Origin: Ignavibacteriota bacterium
GTDB taxonomy: Bacteria; Bacteroidota; Ignavibacteria; Ignavibacteriales; Melioribacteraceae
Length of the DNA: 64,000 nt
Direction: 5' to 3'
Assembly (NCBI GenBank): GCA_002698995.1
Contig: PAAX01000019.1
Location: 1-64,000, forward strand
This document shows, piece by piece, positions 34,603-43,782 of the stretch. The translations under genes were made by a program, and so were the position numbers. Each line of letters opens with the position of its first letter. The stretch's first letter is position 1. A model generated the notes under the pieces. The model searched no databases and was not told the origin of the DNA. It worked only from the letters and a program-made list of their open reading frames with translations.

Positions 34603-36111
34603 TTATTTTCCAGGACGCATATGCGGGAATAGTATAACATCTCTAATTGAAGGCTGATTAGTTAATAACATAACCAAACGATCAATTCCAACACCAAGTC
34701 CGGCTGTAGGAGGCATTCCATATTCTAAAGCTCTAACAAAATCTTCATCAATTTGATGAGCTTCATCATCCCCTTCTTCTCTCATTTTTGATTGAGAAGT
34801 AAATCTTTCCTTTTGATCAATAGGATCATTCAATTCACTAAATGCGTTACATATTTCTCTTCCAATAACAAATCCCTCAAAGCGTTCAACTAATCCTTCT
34901 TTTGTACGATGTTTTTTAGCTAATGGTGAAAGTTCAACCGGATAATCCACAACAAATGTAGGTTGAATTAATTCATCTTGAACTGTAACTTCAAATAGTT
35001 CATCAATCAATTTACCTTTACTGGCTCCTTTTTCAGGCGCACCGCCGTATTTTTTAACTAATTCGTATAATTCATTTTTAGAAGCTGTTAGAACATCAAC
35101 TCCGGTTTTATTTTTCAATTCATCAACCATTGAAATTCTATTCCAAGGAGATTTGAAATTTATTTTCTTACCTTCAACTTCAAATTCTGTTGTACCGAAT
35201 ACCTTGAGACAAATATTATTAATCATCTCTTCAACAAAATTCATCATCCATTCATAATCTTTGTAAGCCACATATAATTCCATCATAGTAAATTCTGGAT
35301 TATGAGTTCTATCGATTCCTTCATTTCTAAAATCTTTAGATATTTCATAAACTCCGTCAAATCCACCAACTATTAATCTCTTTAGATAAAGTTCATCTGC
35401 AATTCTTAAATATAATTCCATATCCAAAGCATTATGATGAGTTACAAAAGGACGTGCTGCCGCACCTCCGTATAAAGGCTGCAGTATTGGTGTTTCTACT
35501 TCTATTAAACCGTTTTCGTCTAAGAATCTTCTCAGTTCTGTGATTATTTTTGATCTTTTTATAAAAGTATCCTTCACTTCTGGATTAACAATTAAGTCAA
35601 CATATCTTTGTCTGTATCTTAATTCTTTATCCGCAAATTGATCATAAACAGTTTTATTTCCTTCTTCATCAACAACTTCTTTTGCAATTGGAATTGGTCT
35701 AATTGATTTTGCAAGCAGTTCCATTGATTTTCCATGAACTGATATTTCACCGGTTTTTGTTTTAAATACATAACCTTCAACACCAATAATATCACCAATA
35801 TCCATAAGCTTAAAAGCTTGGTAAGAATTTTCACCAATGTCATCTTTTCTCAAATAGACTTGAATTTTACCATGCTTATCCATTATATGTGCAAAAGATG
35901 CTTTTCCCATTCTTCTTATTGCCATTATTCTACCGGCAATTTTAACATCCTTCTGTTCTAATTCTTCATAATTATCTTTTATATTTTTTGAATAATTATT
36001 TACATCATAACTGTATGCATATGCCGGAATATTAATTTTCTGCAATTCATCAAGTTCATCTAATCTTCTCTTGATAAGTACATTAATATCTTCATGAATA
36101 TTATTTTCCAA
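34603..36111 (-). CDS. lysS: Lysyl-tRNA synthetase, class II
   Basis: A 502-residue class IIb synthetase. The OB-fold anticodon domain (about 60-150) has [20 protein letters not shown]; class II motif 1 is [15 protein letters not shown], motif 2 is [22 protein letters not shown] and motif 3 is [11 protein letters not shown]. The lysine-specific ending [13 protein letters not shown] and [15 protein letters not shown] is normal. It sits 15 bases after the PBP4-like gene. Confidence 0.97.
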   Translation of the reverse strand: MENNIHEDINVLIKRRLDELDELQKINIPAYAYSYDVNNYSKNIKDNYEELEQKDVKIAGRIMAIRRMGKASFAHIMDKHGKIQVYLRKDDIGENSYQAFKLMDIGDIIGVEGYVFKTKTGEISVHGKSMELLAKSIRPIPIAKEVVDEEGNKTVYDQFADKELRYRQRYVDLIVNPEVKDTFIKRSKIITELRRFLDENGLIEVETPILQPLYGGAAARPFVTHHNALDMELYLRIADELYLKRLIVGGFDGVYEISKDFRNEGIDRTHNPEFTMMELYVAYKDYEWMMNFVEEMINNICLKVFGTTEFEVEGKKINFKSPWNRISMVDELKNKTGVDVLTASKNELYELVKKYGGAPEKGASKGKLIDELFEVTVQDELIQPTFVVDYPVELSPLAKKHRTKEGLVERFEGFVIGREICNAFSELNDPIDQKERFTSQSKMREEGDDEAHQIDEDFVRALEYGMPPTAGLGVGIDRLVMLLTNQPSIRDVILFPHMRPGK

Positions 36112-36126
36112 GTTACATCTCCTAAA

Positions 36127-37623
36127 TTATTTTCTTGAAAAGTTTGCTAATCTTAAACAAATATTATCTTGTATATAGTTTACTAAATTTGAAGGGACTA
36201 TAAAATTATTCACTATAATTGAAAAAGCTAAAAGTTCATTGTCTTGTGTCTGAACATAACCGCTCAACGATTTAACATTTTCCATAAAACCAGGTTTTGC
36301 TCTTACTTTTTTTTGAACATTAGTTTTTTTCATTCTATCAGCCATTGTACCATCGTAACCAGCAATTGGCAGACTGTTATAAAAATTATCAAATTGGTCT
36401 GACTTAAACATATAAATTAACAAATTAACAATCTGTTTTGGAGTTACTAAATTATACATGGATAAACCTGAACCGTCAACAATTTTAACACCGTTTTCAT
36501 TGATTCCCATTTTATTGAATAGCTGATAAAGAGCTTTTATTCCGTTTTCACCGCTGCCATAATTATATATTTCAAGTCCAATAGTTCTCAAAATTTGTTC
36601 AGCGTAAAAGTTATTGCTGTTTTTATTAGTTTCCCAAATTATTTCTTTTAATACGGGTGAAGTATGGGTAAATAAAGGTATATAATCTTGATAGAACAAT
36701 TCATTTTCAATAGTTTCCGAATCAGCAATATAACCTTCAACTTGAATATTATTCTTAACAAGAACATCATTAAAAACAGAAATAAAGTATAATGATGGCG
36801 AATCCACTGATGCGTACACTTTTACAGAGTCATCATCTTCTGATATATTTCCAATCAAGTTGATAATATTGGTACCAGATTTTCTTGATAACTCAATATT
36901 AGTGGGTTCAAATTTACTATTCTCAATCCTATTTATAATTGTAACGTAATTAGTTTCAGGATCAGTTTTGTAAATAATATTACCTTTATTGTTTCTAAAA
37001 ATTGTAATAGCAATCGAATTGTTATTAAAACTTAATGCGCAAGGTTTTGCCGAATACCAATAACTTTCATGTTCCCAGCTCCATCCTTTCCCCAATTTAC
37101 TTTCTTCAAATTCAGTTGCATCACCAATTAAATTGCCGTCAATAGTTTCTATACCTAAATTCTTTAAATCAACTGCCCATTTATTTAGAATAACATCAGA
37201 TTTTCCGTTCTCAAATCTGTTTGATATCGTAGGATCGCCGCTCCCTTTAACTATTAAGTTCCCGGTAATTTTGTTTTCTGAAATTTCTCCGGATGCATAC
37301 AAAGTTGTTTCATATTTGTAATTAGGACCTAAATAAAGAAGAGCTGCGGCTGTTGTAAATAATTTAACAGCAGATGCAGGAACAAATAATTTATCTTGAT
37401 TCCTTTTATAAAGAACTTCACCATTTTTTATTGACTTAACATAAACTCCCATTACCGCATTGCTAAAATTGGGATCGCTTAATATATCGTCAATTTCGTT
37501 TCGAAGCAGCAAAAGTTTATCATTACTTTTTTGTAATTCTGCTTTAGTTGAATCAATTCTTAAAGCCGGTAAAGTAATTTGCAAAATCAAAATAAAAAAA
37601 ATTATTTTGTTAATATTTTTCAC
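36127..37623 (-). CDS. dacB: D-alanyl-D-alanine carboxypeptidase/endopeptidase, PBP4-like (variant KTG motif)
   Basis: A 498-residue class C penicillin-binding protein with a signal sequence. The serine-lysine dyad S84-x-x-K87 lies in PASAVKLFTTAAAL, SNN in KNSNNFYAEQ, but the third motif reads AKPGFMENVKSLSGY where KTGT is expected; the rest of that block is conserved. The enzyme would trim or cleave peptide crosslinks in the periplasm. Whether the KPG variant retains activity is open. It starts 14 bases inside the pseudouridine synthase gene. Confidence 0.87.
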   Translation of the reverse strand: MKNINKIIFFILILQITLPALRIDSTKAELQKSNDKLLLLRNEIDDILSDPNFSNAVMGVYVKSIKNGEVLYKRNQDKLFVPASAVKLFTTAAALLYLGPNYKYETTLYASGEISENKITGNLIVKGSGDPTISNRFENGKSDVILNKWAVDLKNLGIETIDGNLIGDATEFEESKLGKGWSWEHESYWYSAKPCALSFNNNSIAITIFRNNKGNIIYKTDPETNYVTIINRIENSKFEPTNIELSRKSGTNIINLIGNISEDDDSVKVYASVDSPSLYFISVFNDVLVKNNIQVEGYIADSETIENELFYQDYIPLFTHTSPVLKEIIWETNKNSNNFYAEQILRTIGLEIYNYGSGENGIKALYQLFNKMGINENGVKIVDGSGLSMYNLVTPKQIVNLLIYMFKSDQFDNFYNSLPIAGYDGTMADRMKKTNVQKKVRAKPGFMENVKSLSGYVQTQDNELLAFSIIVNNFIVPSNLVNYIQDNICLRLANFSRK

Positions 37624-38314
37624 CTAAAAACTTATTAATATCTTTTTGTGATAATTGAACGTAATTACCTTTTGGAATTCCATTACATGTAAAATTTCCA
37701 AAACTAATTCTTTCCAATTCTTTAACCGTATATCCTAAAGTTAAAAACATTCTTTTTACGAAATGATTTCTACCTTCAACTGTAGTTACCAATACTACTT
37801 TACGTGATGATATTTTATCGAATTCAATTTTTGTAAATCTGCTTTTTCTATCATCAAGCTGAATTCCTTTTGACAAGATTTGTATATGCTCATCACTCAA
37901 GTCGCTATCTAATTTAGCTTTGTAAGTTCTCTCAATTTTATTTTTGGGATGAAGAACCTTATTAGTAAAATCTCCATCATTTGTAATTAATAAAACTCCA
38001 GTTGTGTTATAATCTAATCTGCCAACCGGAAATATTTTCTCTTTTGTTTGAATTAAATCGGTAACGGATTTTCTTCCTTTTTCATCTTTGGTAGTTGTAA
38101 TAACTCCTTTAGGTTTATTTAAAAGGAAATATAATTTTTTCTGCTGTTTTAATTTTTCGCCGTCTACAGCAACGGTATCATTTTCAGGATCGACTATTGT
38201 TGCTAATTTTGTAATTACTTTTCCGTTAATTGATACTCTTCCCTGTTCAATCAATTCTTCAGCTTTTCTTCTTGAAGCAATTCCGGATTCTGCTATATAT
38301 TTATTCAATCTCAT
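37610..38314 (-). CDS. RsuA/RluB-family pseudouridine synthase
   Basis: A 234-residue rRNA modifying enzyme. An S4 RNA-binding domain (MRLNKYIAESGIASRRKAEE, residues 1-60) precedes the synthase domain with the catalytic Asp in VGRLDYNTTGVLLITNDG, then GRNHFVKRMF and LERISFGNF. RluB, RluE and RluF cannot be separated by eye. I use the ATG at 38314 (MRLNKY); an in-frame ATG at 38326 would add MTAI. It overlaps scpB by 14 bases. Confidence 0.9.
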   Translation of the reverse strand: MRLNKYIAESGIASRRKAEELIEQGRVSINGKVITKLATIVDPENDTVAVDGEKLKQQKKLYFLLNKPKGVITTTKDEKGRKSVTDLIQTKEKIFPVGRLDYNTTGVLLITNDGDFTNKVLHPKNKIERTYKAKLDSDLSDEHIQILSKGIQLDDRKSRFTKIEFDKISSRKVVLVTTVEGRNHFVKRMFLTLGYTVKELERISFGNFTCNGIPKGNYVQLSQKDINKFLGEKY

Positions 38315-38951
38315 TATCGCTGTCACCTATGTCAGTTTCGTTTTCTGCCATTTCTTCTATTTGATTCATCATTATTTTATTTTTTTGATCAATAAAATCT
38401 TGATCTTTCATTATTTCTTCAATTTCTCGCGGTTTTGGTAAATCAGTAATATTATTCAACCCAAAATATTTTAGAAATTCTTCCGTAGTTCCGTATAGAA
38501 GTGGTCTTCCTATTGTTTCCGATCTTCCTTTAATTGTAATCAAGTTTTTTTCAAGCAAAGTGTTTAGAATATAATCTGAATTAACTCCTCTAATCATTTC
38601 AATTTCCGGTTTTGTAATAGGCTGCTTATAAGCAATAATAGCAAGGGTTTCTAAAGCAGCTTGACTCAATCTTCTTTTACTTTTCTCAGTTGAAAGATAA
38701 CCGACATATTTTGCAAATTCCTGTTTAGTACCAAATATATAACCATTTGCAATTCTCAATATTCTAAATGAGCTTTCAATGGATTCATATTTTTTATTTA
38801 GTTCATCAATAGTTGCTTCAATATCGGATGGAGTAATTTTTATATCTTCCCCGTCAAGATCTTTTATAGTTTTAACAATTTCAGATGCCGGAATTGGTTC
38901 ATCCGAAGCGAATATTAAAGCCTCTATAACTGTTAAATATATTTTATCCAT
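38301..38951 (-). CDS. scpB: Segregation and condensation protein ScpB
   Basis: A 216-residue kleisin-interacting protein of two winged helices. IEALIFASDEPIPASEI and LSQAALETLAIIAYKQPITK with PEIEMIRGVNSDYILNTLLE and GRPLLYGTTEEFLKYFG are the family signatures. An acidic tail (EEMAENETDIGDSDNEIE) follows. Works with ScpA and SMC in chromosome compaction; SMC is not in the window. It overlaps scpA by 8 bases. Confidence 0.95.
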   Translation of the reverse strand: MDKIYLTVIEALIFASDEPIPASEIVKTIKDLDGEDIKITPSDIEATIDELNKKYESIESSFRILRIANGYIFGTKQEFAKYVGYLSTEKSKRRLSQAALETLAIIAYKQPITKPEIEMIRGVNSDYILNTLLEKNLITIKGRSETIGRPLLYGTTEEFLKYFGLNNITDLPKPREIEEIMKDQDFIDQKNKIMMNQIEEMAENETDIGDSDNEIE

Positions 38952-39669
38952 TGGTTTCTTCTAATCGGTAAATTTCAAATTGATTAAATTCCGGAGCTTC
39001 TCTTAATCCTATTTTTTCCATTTTAACTAATTCAAGCAGAGCAATAAATGTAACAATAATTCTCAATTTCTCAGTCATAAACTCGGCTAATTCTATAAAA
39101 TTAATTGAAGCTTTGTGTTCAAGCTTTGCTAATATATATTCTATTTGTTCGTCAATAGTTACGTTAAACTTTTTAATTTGATGAACAGCTTCCTTAGGCT
39201 TTTCCATCATAGCCTTTTGAAAAGCTTTTATTAAATCATAGATTGAAATATTTTTAAGAAGTGATTCCATGTCATGCGGAGCTTCTTTTTCATCTGCTGC
39301 AAAATTTCCTCTGTATGTAATTTTTCTTTGAGTAGATTCCATAAAAGAAAGTTCATCAGACATTTCTTTGTATCTTTTGTATTCAAGCAATGCGTTAACT
39401 AAATCCTGCCGCGGATCAATCTCTTCTCCTTTTTCATCAATCTCTTTGGGAAGAAGCATTTTTACTTTAATCTGCATTAAAGTTGCAGCCATCAAAATAA
39501 AATCACCCGCTATTTCAAGATCAAGTTTTTCAAGCAAATGGAGATAAGACATAAATTCTTTTGTGATATACGCAATCGGTATATCATAAATATCCAATTC
39601 ATCTCTCTTTATAAAAAATAAGAGTAGATCTAAAGGACCTTCAAAAGTATTTAGTTTTACTTTATACAT
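38944..39669 (-). CDS. scpA: Segregation and condensation protein ScpA
   Basis: A 241-residue kleisin bridging the SMC dimer. The N-terminal signature KLNTFEGPLDLLLFFIKRDE and IAYITKEFMSYLHLLEKLDL are present, then LVNALLEYKRYKE and the C-terminal winged helix (FIELAEFMTEKLRIIVTFIA then LLELVKMEKIGL). It begins one base after trpS ends and overlaps scpB, a classic scpA-scpB pair. Confidence 0.96.
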   Translation of the reverse strand: MYKVKLNTFEGPLDLLLFFIKRDELDIYDIPIAYITKEFMSYLHLLEKLDLEIAGDFILMAATLMQIKVKMLLPKEIDEKGEEIDPRQDLVNALLEYKRYKEMSDELSFMESTQRKITYRGNFAADEKEAPHDMESLLKNISIYDLIKAFQKAMMEKPKEAVHQIKKFNVTIDEQIEYILAKLEHKASINFIELAEFMTEKLRIIVTFIALLELVKMEKIGLREAPEFNQFEIYRLEETNG

Positions 39670-40650
39670 TTATCCTAACTGCATTTTTTCTCTTACTTCG
39701 GACATGGTTTTATCAGCAATAAGTTTTGCTTTACCTTCACCATCTGCCAAAACGTCTTTAACATAATTCATATTATTTTCAAGTTCATGTCTTTTATCTC
39801 TAATTGGAGATAAAAATTTATTAATTCCATCGGTACATTTCATTTTACAGTCAACACAACCTAATGCACCTGATCGGCATCCATCTGCAATTTCATCAAC
39901 ATCTTCTGGATTAAATTTATTATGATATGTAAAAACTAAACATACTTCAGGTCTACCCGGATCATTCTTTCTTAATTTTTGTGGATCGGTTACTGCTTTT
40001 CTTAATTTACCTTTTATTGTTTCTTCATCATCACTTAATAAAATAGCATTATTTAATGATTTACTCATTTTAGCATTACCATCTAACCCTGGTAATCTGG
40101 CAAATTTTGTCAGCTTTGGTTCCGGTTCAGGAAATACTTCTCCCCATTGCTGATTGAACCTTCTGGCAATTTCTCTTGATATTTCAACATGAGGAACTTG
40201 ATCTTCACCAACAGGAACAGCATCGCCTTTGTATAATAGAATATCTGAAGTCTGCAGAACAGGATAACCAAGATGACCATAAGTTATATTTTGAATATTA
40301 AGATCACGAACCTGATCTTTTACAGTAGGATTTCTTTCAAGTCTTGCAGCAGTTATTAACATAGAAAAAATAAGATAAAGCTCAGTATGTTCTTTTATTT
40401 GTGATTGTCTGAACATTGGACTTTTTTGCGGATCTAATCCAGCAGCAAGCCAATCGATTAACATATCTATACTATCATTGTAAATTTCTGATGTATCAAG
40501 TTTTGTTGTTAAAACATGATAATCAGCAATTAAATGAAAGCTTTCATATTCGTTTTGAAGTTGAATCCAATTTTCTAAAGCGCCGACATAATGACCAAGA
40601 TGCAATTTCCCGGTAGGACGCATTCCGCTTAATATTCTTTTTTTTGCCAT
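39670..40650 (-). CDS. trpS: Tryptophanyl-tRNA synthetase
   Basis: A 326-residue class Ic enzyme. MRPTGKLHLGHYVGAL contains the HIGH-type motif and NAKMSKSLNNAI the KMSKS loop; LGYPVLQTSDILLYK and GEDQVPHVEISREIARRFN bind tryptophan and tRNA. Length is normal. The 105-base gap to pgeF on its 5' side holds an AT-rich hairpin (ATCTTT / AAAGAT) but no convincing promoter box. Confidence 0.97.
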   Translation of the reverse strand: MAKKRILSGMRPTGKLHLGHYVGALENWIQLQNEYESFHLIADYHVLTTKLDTSEIYNDSIDMLIDWLAAGLDPQKSPMFRQSQIKEHTELYLIFSMLITAARLERNPTVKDQVRDLNIQNITYGHLGYPVLQTSDILLYKGDAVPVGEDQVPHVEISREIARRFNQQWGEVFPEPEPKLTKFARLPGLDGNAKMSKSLNNAILLSDDEETIKGKLRKAVTDPQKLRKNDPGRPEVCLVFTYHNKFNPEDVDEIADGCRSGALGCVDCKMKCTDGINKFLSPIRDKRHELENNMNYVKDVLADGEGKAKLIADKTMSEVREKMQLG

Positions 40651-40755
40651 TTTTCTCTGGATTTATTAGAAATAATTTAACCAATAAAGATAATGAAATT
40701 TAGTCTATCTTTTTTAGAAAGATTATTTTTTTGTGTACTACTACAGAATGGAATT

Positions 40756-41487
40756 TTATTTTAATGCAATTATTCCAAAAGCTCTACCGGATTTCAGACC
40801 GTCTCTTCTGTATGAATGAAGGTATTCTTCTTGAAATGAGCAGAGATTGGAAACTTCGATTTGAGATTCGGGAATTCCGAAATTTATTAGCATATCATAA
40901 TTAGCTTGTTTTACATCCAGCTTAAATTTACCGTTTTGAGGGAGTAAATATTTGATATTAAAAATATTTTTGAATTCTTTTCCCACTTCATAATTCTTTT
41001 GTGAAATAGAAGGACCTATATAAACTATGAGATTTTGCGAATTACAATTAAAATTTTCTTGAAGTGCAATTAATGTCTCTTCAACAATTTTTTGCGATGT
41101 TCCTTTCCACCCCGAATGTATGCCCGCAATAACTTTCTTTTCTTTATCGTAAATAAAAACCGGTGCACAATCGGCAGATGAAACTGCCAAACCAATTCCC
41201 TTTTTATTTGTAATTAAAGCATCACCTTCGCCATGCAAACCTGGAGAATTAACAATTTTTACTGTTTTACTATGTATCTGTTTTTGATAAGCTATTTGAT
41301 CTGATTGTAAATTTAATTCTCTGAAGAACGCATTCCTATTTTCATTAACAATCTTTTCATCATCTTCAACTGACTTTGACATATTAAAATAAAAAGGATG
41401 ATTTCTTCCCAGACCTATTTTTGTAGAAAACCCAAAAGTTACTTCGGAATAATTTTCGAATAATCTGCTTTTAATGATTTTTATCAT
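40756..41487 (-). CDS. pgeF: Peptidoglycan editing factor / purine nucleoside phosphorylase (YfiH family)
   Basis: A 243-residue multicopper-oxidase-like domain protein, now known as a purine nucleoside phosphorylase or peptidoglycan editing factor. The zinc ligands lie in YQKQIHSKTV (His), SSADCAPVFIYD (Cys) and AGIHSGWKGTSQKIV (His), with YIGPSISQKNYEVG and SYRRDGLKSGR later. Length is normal. It starts 3 bases after a small exported protein gene. Confidence 0.92.
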   Translation of the reverse strand: MIKIIKSRLFENYSEVTFGFSTKIGLGRNHPFYFNMSKSVEDDEKIVNENRNAFFRELNLQSDQIAYQKQIHSKTVKIVNSPGLHGEGDALITNKKGIGLAVSSADCAPVFIYDKEKKVIAGIHSGWKGTSQKIVEETLIALQENFNCNSQNLIVYIGPSISQKNYEVGKEFKNIFNIKYLLPQNGKFKLDVKQANYDMLINFGIPESQIEVSNLCSFQEEYLHSYRRDGLKSGRAFGIIALK

Positions 41488-41490
41488 GAA

Positions 41491-41886
41491 TTATCTAGAA
41501 AATCTGGTTTGAGGTGGTTTGTAATTATTCAAATATCTTGATATTTCCGGTTTAATAAATATAGTGCCGGTGGAATCATGATCTAAGAAATCATAGAAAT
41601 AAATATTAGGAGCAATTTCATAATTTAGATTTGACCAATCCTTTGGATCAATAATCGGAATAATTTTTATCTGTTTAGTATTAACTACTGTATTTGGATT
41701 TGTAATTGTAGAATCATTGTAAATCACTTGGTAATACTTTAGATAGGCATCATCATCTGTTTTAATTAAACCATTTTCAGTTATCAAAAACTTTGATTCA
41801 CCATTATCAATCAATCCTAGAACTTTTGAATCTTGCGCTGAAATGCAAAATATTATCAAAAAAAATAATAGAATTATTCTTTTCAT
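41491..41886 (-). CDS. Small exported protein of unknown function
   Basis: A 131-residue protein beginning MKRIILLFFLIIFCISAQDS, a signal peptide with likely cleavage after CISA, followed by VLGLIDNGESKFLITENGLI and a strand-rich remainder ending in a proline- and tyrosine-rich stretch NNYKPPQTRFSR. I recognise no family. The ATG at 41886 is chosen; the in-frame ATG at 41916 would place ten residues before the signal and its bases form the hairpin of the preceding gene. Three bases separate it from pgeF. Confidence 0.6.
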   Translation of the reverse strand: MKRIILLFFLIIFCISAQDSKVLGLIDNGESKFLITENGLIKTDDDAYLKYYQVIYNDSTITNPNTVVNTKQIKIIPIIDPKDWSNLNYEIAPNIYFYDFLDHDSTGTIFIKPEISRYLNNYKPPQTRFSR

Positions 41887-41902
41887 TAAAATCCTATATA
41901 AA

Positions 41903-41930
41903 GGAGCTGTCCACAAAATGGACAGCCTTT
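41903..41930 (-). terminator. Terminator after the Cys/Met PLP enzyme gene
   Basis: GCTGTCCA (41906-41913) and TGGACAGC (41919-41926) form a perfect stem with a 5-base loop, 8 bases after the PLP-enzyme stop on the minus strand. The better T tract (CCTTTTT) is on the plus strand, so it may work in both directions; the minus side has only CCTTTATAT. It lies between two same-strand genes, so it likely separates transcripts. Confidence 0.55.
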
Positions 41931-41937
41931 TTAATTA

Positions 41938-43263
41938 TTAAATTATTTTTAACGCTTCATCTAAATCTAAAAGAATATCATCTGCATTTTCAATTCCAAT
42001 TGCTAATCTTACACCACCTGGATGCAGACCTCTTTCAAACAATTTTTCCGGTGGAACAACAGAATGAGTCATTGATGCAGGATGTTCAATTAAAGTTCTT
42101 GTATGACCTAGACTTACAGCTAATGTCATAGTATAAGATTTGGTAGCAATAAAATCCATAAATTTAATACCAATTTCTTTTTGCTCAGCAGCAGTTGATC
42201 CTTTAAGTGCAAAATAAATTAAACTACCCGGAGCAAAATTACCACTAAAATCAATCATTTGTTTTTTTGCTAATTCATGATATTTAAATGATGGCAAACC
42301 TGGATAATTAACAAACTCAATTTTAGGATGCGAATCTAAAAATTCGGCAATCCTTGTTGCTGTTTTGATCTGCTGTTTTTGTCTAATCCCAAGTGTCGGT
42401 AATCCATATGTCATTATAGCCCAAGCACTTTTAGTATTTAAAACTGCACCAAAATCTTTTCTGTAAAGAAGAAGCATATCGCGATATTTCTTTTTACCAA
42501 TAACCGCTCCTCCCATATCTGTTCCAAATCCCCCAATTCCTTTAGTTAAAGAATGAACTACAAAATCGGCACCTAATTCTAATGGTCTTTGACAGAATGG
42601 AGTGGCAAATGTATTATCAATTACAATTGATATTTTGCTCTCTTCATTTCTCGATTTGTTTAATTCATCTACTAATTTTCTTAGTTCAAAAAGATCAATA
42701 ATATCTAGATTTGGATTTGCGGGACTTTCAAAATAAATGACTTTTGTATTATCAGATATAAAATTGGAGAGATTATTCAAATCGGTTAAATCTGCAGTAA
42801 CAGCTTTAATATTATACCTTGGATACCAGTTGTTAAATAATGAAATAGTGCAGCCATACAAAGTATTGTGAGTAATTATTTCATCACCGCTTTTTGTTAA
42901 TATTCCTAAGACTGCACTGATTGCCCCCATTCCGCTTGCAAAACTTACTGCCATTTCTCCTTTTTCAACGTAAGCTAAGTTTTCTTCCAACATATCTTTG
43001 TTAGGTTCACCTAGTCTGTCATAAATAAAAATAGGAGTCGGTTCTTCACCTTCTTCCGGAGTATGAGCAAACTGCATAAAACCCTGTGCTCCTCTTTCAA
43101 CGGAATCTAATCTAAATGTAGAAGAAGATGAAATTGGTGCAGTCACATGATGAGAATAATCCCACTTTTCAGAAAAATCTTTACCATAAATTAAATGCGT
43201 ATCCATTGAATATTTTGTATCATTAACCTTTTCTTTTGATGATTTTTTTTCTTCGATTTCCAT
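41938..43263 (-). CDS. Cys/Met metabolism PLP enzyme (cystathionine gamma-synthase / methionine gamma-lyase family)
   Basis: A 441-residue PLP enzyme of the trans-sulfuration family, somewhat longer than the usual 390 because of a charged 30-residue N-terminus. PLP lysine is in HSLTKGIGGFGTDMGGAVIG, with SGMGAISAVLGIL, NTLYGCTISLF (Tyr and Cys of methionine gamma-lyase type), YFESPANPN and IVIDNTFATPFCQRPLELGA. The reaction (synthase, lyase or sulfhydrylase) cannot be set by motif alone; no met biosynthetic neighbours are seen. A terminator-like hairpin follows. Confidence 0.88.
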   Translation of the reverse strand: MEIEEKKSSKEKVNDTKYSMDTHLIYGKDFSEKWDYSHHVTAPISSSSTFRLDSVERGAQGFMQFAHTPEEGEEPTPIFIYDRLGEPNKDMLEENLAYVEKGEMAVSFASGMGAISAVLGILTKSGDEIITHNTLYGCTISLFNNWYPRYNIKAVTADLTDLNNLSNFISDNTKVIYFESPANPNLDIIDLFELRKLVDELNKSRNEESKISIVIDNTFATPFCQRPLELGADFVVHSLTKGIGGFGTDMGGAVIGKKKYRDMLLLYRKDFGAVLNTKSAWAIMTYGLPTLGIRQKQQIKTATRIAEFLDSHPKIEFVNYPGLPSFKYHELAKKQMIDFSGNFAPGSLIYFALKGSTAAEQKEIGIKFMDFIATKSYTMTLAVSLGHTRTLIEHPASMTHSVVPPEKLFERGLHPGGVRLAIGIENADDILLDLDEALKII

Positions 43264-43284
43264 TTGTCACCTCAGTTTATTGAA

Positions 43285-43773
43285 TCAAAAATCTATATTA
43301 TTATTTTTATTCATCGATTCATTTTTCATCAAATTTACATATTCATCCAGTTTCGAAGAAAGTTCATTATCATTTAATGCCAGAATTCTAATTGCCAATA
43401 ATCCGGCATTTTTAGATTGACCGATAGCTACTGTTGCAACCGGAATTCCTCCGGGCATTTGAACAATAGAAAGCAGCGAATCTAATCCATTTAATGATTT
43501 GCTTTGCACAGGAACACCAATTACCGGTATAGTTGTATGCGATGCTGTCATTCCGGGTAGATGTGCTGCTCCCCCTGCACCGGCAATTATTATTTGAATT
43601 CCTCTTTCCTTTGCTGATTTTGCATATTCTGCCATATAATCCGGAGTTCTATGAGCAGAAACTATTTTTACTTCAAAATTAACATTAAAATCTTTGCATA
43701 TATCAATTGCGCCTTGCATTGATGACAAATCAGAATCACTTCCCATAATAATTCCAATAACAGGATTATTCAT
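43285..43773 (-). CDS. purE: N5-carboxyaminoimidazole ribonucleotide mutase
   Basis: A 162-residue class I PurE moving the carboxylate to C4 of the imidazole in purine synthesis. [41 protein letters not shown] and [20 protein letters not shown] are diagnostic. It lies 9 bases after purK; the two work in sequence. purF is separated from them by 30 kb. Confidence 0.97.
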   Translation of the reverse strand: MNNPVIGIIMGSDSDLSSMQGAIDICKDFNVNFEVKIVSAHRTPDYMAEYAKSAKERGIQIIIAGAGGAAHLPGMTASHTTIPVIGVPVQSKSLNGLDSLLSIVQMPGGIPVATVAIGQSKNAGLLAIRILALNDNELSSKLDEYVNLMKNESMNKNNNIDF

Positions 43774-43782
43774 TATTTCTCC

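Noticed and set aside
40680-40750. Hairpin ATCTTT/AAAGAT between trpS and pgeF as a terminator
   Set aside because: The T run is on the plus strand, where no gene ends; the stem is AT-only.
41887-41916. Upstream ATG at 41916 for the small exported protein
   Set aside because: It places ten residues before a clean signal peptide and its bases form the hairpin after the PLP gene.
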